The notes below the pieces were generated by a model that was given only the letters and a program-made list of their open reading frames with translations, had not been told where the DNA came from and did no database searches. From positions 1 to 8,363 of the forward strand of contig JAISSA010000046.1 of NCBI GenBank assembly GCA_031273365.1: DNA of 8,363 nucleotides, written 5' to 3'. Of this stretch, positions 5,208-8,363 are shown in pieces; the stretch's first letter is position 1; every line of letters starts with the position of its first letter. This stretch comes from Synergistaceae bacterium (GTDB taxonomy: Bacteria; Synergistota; Synergistia; Synergistales; Aminobacteriaceae). The position numbers were made by a program, and so were the translations under genes.

Positions 5208-7574
5208 CTACCTGCGAAACGACACCACAGTCACTCCGTAGCCGCCCTCGCTGACCTCGCCAAGGCGATAGTCGGCGACGTACTTCAGCCTTGCGCAGAG
5301 CGCGTGAACCTCGCGACGCAAAACGCCCTCTCCTCGCCCGTGGATGACCACGACGCTTGTGTATCCCGCCCTGTAGGCCCTGTCGAGGTACGTCCCCGCC
5401 AGAGGCAGAGCCTCGTCCACGCCCATCCCTCGAATCATCAGGGAGGAGGGCACGCTTTCATGTTTAATTATAATGGAAGAAGTGTCAACGGGCGGAGCAG
5501 CGACTTTGGCCTTTTTTTGCGTTTGCAGAAGCTGGTCCACGGGAACCTCGAGACGCATGGCGCCGGCAACGAGCGAGGCTTTCCCGTTTTTGACGGACTC
5601 AATGACGCCGACGATGGGGCTGCCGGCGACCTGCACCGTCACGCCCTCCTTCGGAACAAAGCTCTCCGGCCGGCCGACGAGTTCCTTTTCGACCCTTTTG
5701 GCGTGTCGGGAGTCAACCCCTTTGCGGATGGTCTGCAGGTCACGACGCCTGTCGTTGAATTCCCTCTGCGCCGCCGACTTTGCCGCCGCCTCCAGGCTTT
5801 TTATCAGGTCGCGCGACGTCGCCTCCGCCCTCGAAACGAAATCGGAGGCCCGCCTGTCCGCGGCCTCGATGATTTTATCCTTCTGATAGTCGATCTCCGC
5901 CACGCGCTCTTCGTAAAATTTCTTCAACCGCGCCATCTCCGCGCGCTCGGCCTCGAGGCGACGTTCCTCCCTGTCCAGGAACACCCGGCGCTCGTTCAGC
6001 TCCCCCATCAGGTCCTCGGCGGAAACGTCCCGTTCCCTCAGAGACGACCGCGCCCGCTCCAGAACGGCCTCCGGCATCCCCCACCGCCGGGCGATCAAAA
6101 GGGCGTTGCTCTGCCCCGGAACCCCCATCAGAAGGCGGTAGGTCGGCGCCAGCTTCTCGATGTCGAACTCCATGCTGGCGGTCTCGATGGAGGGCGTGGT
6201 CAGCGCGTACTGCTTTATCGGATTGTGGTGCGTCGTCGCCAGGGTCAGCACGTGGTTGTCCTTCAGGGTATCCAGTATGGCGATGCCCAGAGCCGCGCCC
6301 TCGTGGGGGTCGGTGCCGGCCCCCAGCTCGTCCAGCAGGACCAGCGACCTGCGGTCGGCCGTCTTCAGGATGGCGACGATATTTTTCAGGTGCGCGCTGA
6401 AGGTGGAAAGGTTCTGCTCGATGCTCTGTTCGTCGCCGATGTCCGCGTAGAGCGCGTCGAAATTGCCGACGACCGACCCGTCGCGGGCGGGCAGGGGCAA
6501 CCCCGCCCAGGCCATCGCCGCGCAAAGCCCCGTCGTTTTCAGGACCACCGTTTTACCGCCGGTATTGGGGCCAGTGATGACCAGCGACGTAAAGCCGCCT
6601 CCGCAGCGAACGTCAACGGGCACGGCCGCTTCCTTCAGCAGGGGATGACGCGCGCCGACCAGGCTGATCTGCGTTTTGCGCGTCAGCTCCGGGAGGGTCC
6701 AGCGACGCTTTTTCATGACCTCGTGCGTGGCGTACAGCAGGTCGATCTCCCCAAGGACGGACTCGGCCTCCGTGATCGCCCGCTCGCGCGCGATCATTTT
6801 GCCCGTGATCTCCATCAGGATGCGCGTCTCCTCGTCGTGCTCGTCCCGCGCCTGGAGGACCATGCGGTTGTTGACGGACGAAAGCATACGCGGCTCCATG
6901 TACACGGAGTTTCCCGACGACGAGCGATCCACCAGCAGTCCGGGGAACCGGTTGATGTACTCCTGCCGCACCAGCAGCAGAAAACGCCCGTCGCGCCAGG
7001 CAGGAGAGCGCTCCTGAAGCATGTTCAGGATGTTCGGGTCCTCCATGAGGCGCGAGGCCGTCTTGCGTCCCGCCCGTTTCAGCGCCTCCAGTTCTCCCCG
7101 AATCTCCTGCAGCTTCGGGGAGGCATTATCGGCCAGTCGGCCGGAGTCCTCGATGACGGAAAGCGCCTCCAGCTCCGCCGTGAAGTCGCGGATGCGCCGC
7201 TCGGGAAGCTCGAACGCGGGATACTCGGCCTTCAGGCCGGCAAGGGCCCCGCGAACGTCCGTTGCCAGGCGCAGCAGGACGCGGATCTTCAAGAGCTCGT
7301 CGCCCAGGAGGATGCCGCTCTTTCTGGCGGATGGGAAGAGCTCCGACACGCAGACCACGTCCGCGTTCCATGGAAATTGCCTGTCTCCGTAACGGTCGGA
7401 GCAGTCCATCCACGACTTCAGCAGGTCGTGTCGTTTTTCGAGCTCCTCCAGGGACCGACAGAGCGCAAGAGAGGCCAGCGCCCGCGCGCCGGGCTCGCCC
7501 CGCAGGTTTTCGGCAAAGGGGAAGAGCGACTTGTGAAATTCCAGAAGGTCCAGTACGGACTCGGCGATACGCAT
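5208..7574 (-). CDS. mutS2: MutS2, MutS-family ATPase with C-terminal Smr domain
   Basis: This 788-residue protein has the MutS2 order: N-terminal core/lever helices (about 1-300), ABC-type ATPase (about 305-520) with Walker A GPNTGGKT (335-342) and Walker B LVLLDELGAGTDP (411-423, D415-E416), an ATTHH switch (447-450), a charged coiled coil (about 515-640) and an Smr domain at the end (about 710-788). It lacks the mismatch-binding domain of MutS, as usual for MutS2. Relatives are reported to suppress recombination by resolving branched DNA and, in Bacillus, to split collided ribosomes. The Smr HGRGEG motif (745-750) is intact but the LDxR motif reads LMIR (712-715), so the usual Asp is lost. 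The ATG at 7574 is forced: the upstream gene's TGA lies in the same frame 12 bases before. AGGA sits only one base from the ATG, so coupling to upstream translation is likely. Confidence 0.95.
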   Translation of the reverse strand: MRIAESVLDLLEFHKSLFPFAENLRGEPGARALASLALCRSLEELEKRHDLLKSWMDCSDRYGDRQFPWNADVVCVSELFPSARKSGILLGDELLKIRVLLRLATDVRGALAGLKAEYPAFELPERRIRDFTAELEALSVIEDSGRLADNASPKLQEIRGELEALKRAGRKTASRLMEDPNILNMLQERSPAWRDGRFLLLVRQEYINRFPGLLVDRSSSGNSVYMEPRMLSSVNNRMVLQARDEHDEETRILMEITGKMIARERAITEAESVLGEIDLLYATHEVMKKRRWTLPELTRKTQISLVGARHPLLKEAAVPVDVRCGGGFTSLVITGPNTGGKTVVLKTTGLCAAMAWAGLPLPARDGSVVGNFDALYADIGDEQSIEQNLSTFSAHLKNIVAILKTADRRSLVLLDELGAGTDPHEGAALGIAILDTLKDNHVLTLATTHHNPIKQYALTTPSIETASMEFDIEKLAPTYRLLMGVPGQSNALLIARRWGMPEAVLERARSSLRERDVSAEDLMGELNERRVFLDREERRLEAERAEMARLKKFYEERVAEIDYQKDKIIEAADRRASDFVSRAEATSRDLIKSLEAAAKSAAQREFNDRRRDLQTIRKGVDSRHAKRVEKELVGRPESFVPKEGVTVQVAGSPIVGVIESVKNGKASLVAGAMRLEVPVDQLLQTQKKAKVAAPPVDTSSIIIKHESVPSSLMIRGMGVDEALPLAGTYLDRAYRAGYTSVVVIHGRGEGVLRREVHALCARLKYVADYRLGEVSEGGYGVTVVSFRR

Positions 7575-7586
7575 GTCCTGCGAGTA

Positions 7587-8231
7587 TCAGCGGCCTTTCG
7601 GGTCTTCGCTTCTCCGGGGCTCGCCCTGGGATTCGCCTGTCTCCGAGTTCGTGGGAGTTACCGGGCCGGCGAGGTTGAAAAGCACGACGGGCAGCCCCGC
7701 TTCACTCGGCGAGAGAGGACCCGACACCTGACTGAGGTCGATCCATCCGTTGTCGATCAGAATCTTCAGGACGGGCGGCCACACGACGGCGGCACCCCGC
7801 ATGGCGATACTGTCCTTCATCCAGGCACCCGGAAGAATCGGGGAAAAAATGGAAAAGCCGCCGTAGATGAAGAGGACGACGAAAAAGGCGCGAGCAGCGC
7901 CCGAAACCGCGCCGAGAGCGTGGTCCACGAACGACAGACTGGCGGCTTTGACGATCATTTGCAGAACGCGCGCCAGAGCCGAGAAGGCGAGCGAAACGCC
8001 GACGAAAATCACAACGGAACAAAGCAACTCGGTGATGGCTTTGTCCCCTTCCGGAAAATATTGTAAAACGAACTGCGCCAGCGGCTGAGCGAACGTCCAC
8101 CCGCACACGACGCTGGCGACGAGGCCCAACAGAGACACGACCTCCCCCGTCAGGCCCCGCAGAGCCCCCCGCACCATAAAAAACGCCAACACCCCTGCCG
8201 CGCCGATATCGAAAATATGTGCCACTGTCAT
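7587..8231 (-). CDS. CvpA-family membrane protein
   Basis: This 214-residue protein has four predicted membrane helices (about 5-22, 29-47, 66-86, 101-125). The family's usual signatures are visible: an Arg/Gly-rich turn RGALRG (21-26) between helices 1 and 2, and DHALGAVSGA (103-112) leading into helix 4. The tail from ~165 is hydrophilic and Pro/Ser-rich. E. coli CvpA was found through colicin V production; in other bacteria the family is linked to envelope stress and division, with no defined biochemical activity. I chose the ATG at 8231 because AGGGAG lies nine bases upstream and MTVAHIFDIG matches a typical family N-terminus; an in-frame ATG at 8258 lacks a ribosome binding site. mutS2 follows after 12 bases, an arrangement also known in Firmicutes (cvpA-mutS2). 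Confidence 0.88.
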   Translation of the reverse strand: MTVAHIFDIGAAGVLAFFMVRGALRGLTGEVVSLLGLVASVVCGWTFAQPLAQFVLQYFPEGDKAITELLCSVVIFVGVSLAFSALARVLQMIVKAASLSFVDHALGAVSGAARAFFVVLFIYGGFSIFSPILPGAWMKDSIAMRGAAVVWPPVLKILIDNGWIDLSQVSGPLSPSEAGLPVVLFNLAGPVTPTNSETGESQGEPRRSEDPKGR

Positions 8232-8275
8232 CGCATCGATCTCCCTGTTTATGACCATTCATGTTTCTGTTTTGT

Positions 8276-8305
8276 GTATTATATAATACCGGCCACAAAA
8301 GGTAA
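8276..8305 (-). promoter_or_regulatory. Candidate promoter of the cvpA-mutS2-antiporter unit, with palindromic -10
   Basis: The perfect 14-base palindrome GTATTATATAATAC (8276-8289) places a TATAAT -10 on both strands. For the minus strand the -10 is 8283 to 8278. The best -35 is weak (TTACCT, 8305 to 8300, 16-base spacing, 3 of 6 matches). Transcription would start near 8271, leaving about 40 bases of leader before the CvpA start. TTTTGTG (8270-8276) and CACAAAA (8294-8300) form a further inverted repeat around the -10, suggesting a regulator site. Supported by motif and AT-richness only. Confidence 0.45.
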
Positions 8306-8363
8306 GGGGGTCAGGTCATTTCCTGTATGGCGACAACATGCGAAGACGCGTAACGTCGCGGAA

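Noticed and set aside
3812..5254. A 480-codon open frame on the plus strand
   Set aside because: It is antisense to the antiporter gene and has a low-complexity charged product; it is a shadow. The same holds for plus-strand frames at 477-1340 and 1870-2862.
5142..8066. A 974-codon open frame on the plus strand
   Set aside because: It runs antisense to mutS2 and cvpA, whose motifs are unambiguous. Its product is rich in Arg, His, Gln and Asp without any domain, as expected of the antisense of a GC-rich gene.
8232..8258. Upstream ATG at 8258 as the CvpA start
   Set aside because: No ribosome binding site precedes it, whereas the ATG at 8231 has AGGGAG nine bases upstream.
1..8363. A defence, toxin-antitoxin or otherwise undescribed multigene system
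   Set aside because: Every confident gene falls in a well-known housekeeping or accessory family and their order suggests ordinary operons. Nothing supports a new system beyond the individual oddities listed.

Overview
The window looks like a bacterial chromosome segment of high GC content in its genes, with a short AT-rich non-coding stretch at the left. All convincing genes lie on the minus strand. Gene content, GC-rich paired-hairpin intergenic repeats and heptanucleotide tandem repeats fit an anaerobic bacterium, possibly Synergistota. That assignment is a guess from style and family resemblance; no marker gene in the window fixes the phylum.

Reading with transcription, from right to left: a candidate promoter (around 8278-8305) precedes a CvpA-family membrane protein, the Smr-type MutS paralogue MutS2, and an NhaP2-type potassium/proton antiporter with a C-terminal RCK_C domain. 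Gaps of 12 and 49 bases suggest one transcription unit. A GC-rich double hairpin with T-rich stretches closes it. Next is a translationally coupled pair: a membrane-anchored L,D-transpeptidase (YkuD fold) and an ST1585-like metallo-beta-lactamase-fold hydrolase, joined by a 4-base GTGA overlap. A second double hairpin, ending in a T7 tract, terminates that unit.

Further left is a 75-codon remnant of a 2-keto-4-pentenoate hydratase-type enzyme that keeps a strong ribosome binding site, followed 16 bases later by a complete TauE/SafE-family permease.

The leftmost ~620 bases contain no gene I can name. They hold a heptanucleotide tandem array (at least 9 copies, running off the edge), a good sigma70-type promoter on the minus strand firing straight into that array, a pair of operator-like direct repeats overlapping its -35, several inverted repeats, and a doubtful 87-codon reading frame.

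The genes cover envelope maintenance (L,D-transpeptidase, CvpA), ion homeostasis (antiporter), nucleic-acid or ribosome quality control (MutS2) and anion export (TauE). I see no defence island, mobile element body, CRISPR array or RNA gene, and no convincing undescribed multigene system. The observations most worth checking are the promoter-heptamer arrangement, the hydratase remnant with its intact ribosome binding site, the altered Smr motif in MutS2 and the paired-hairpin intergenic repeats.
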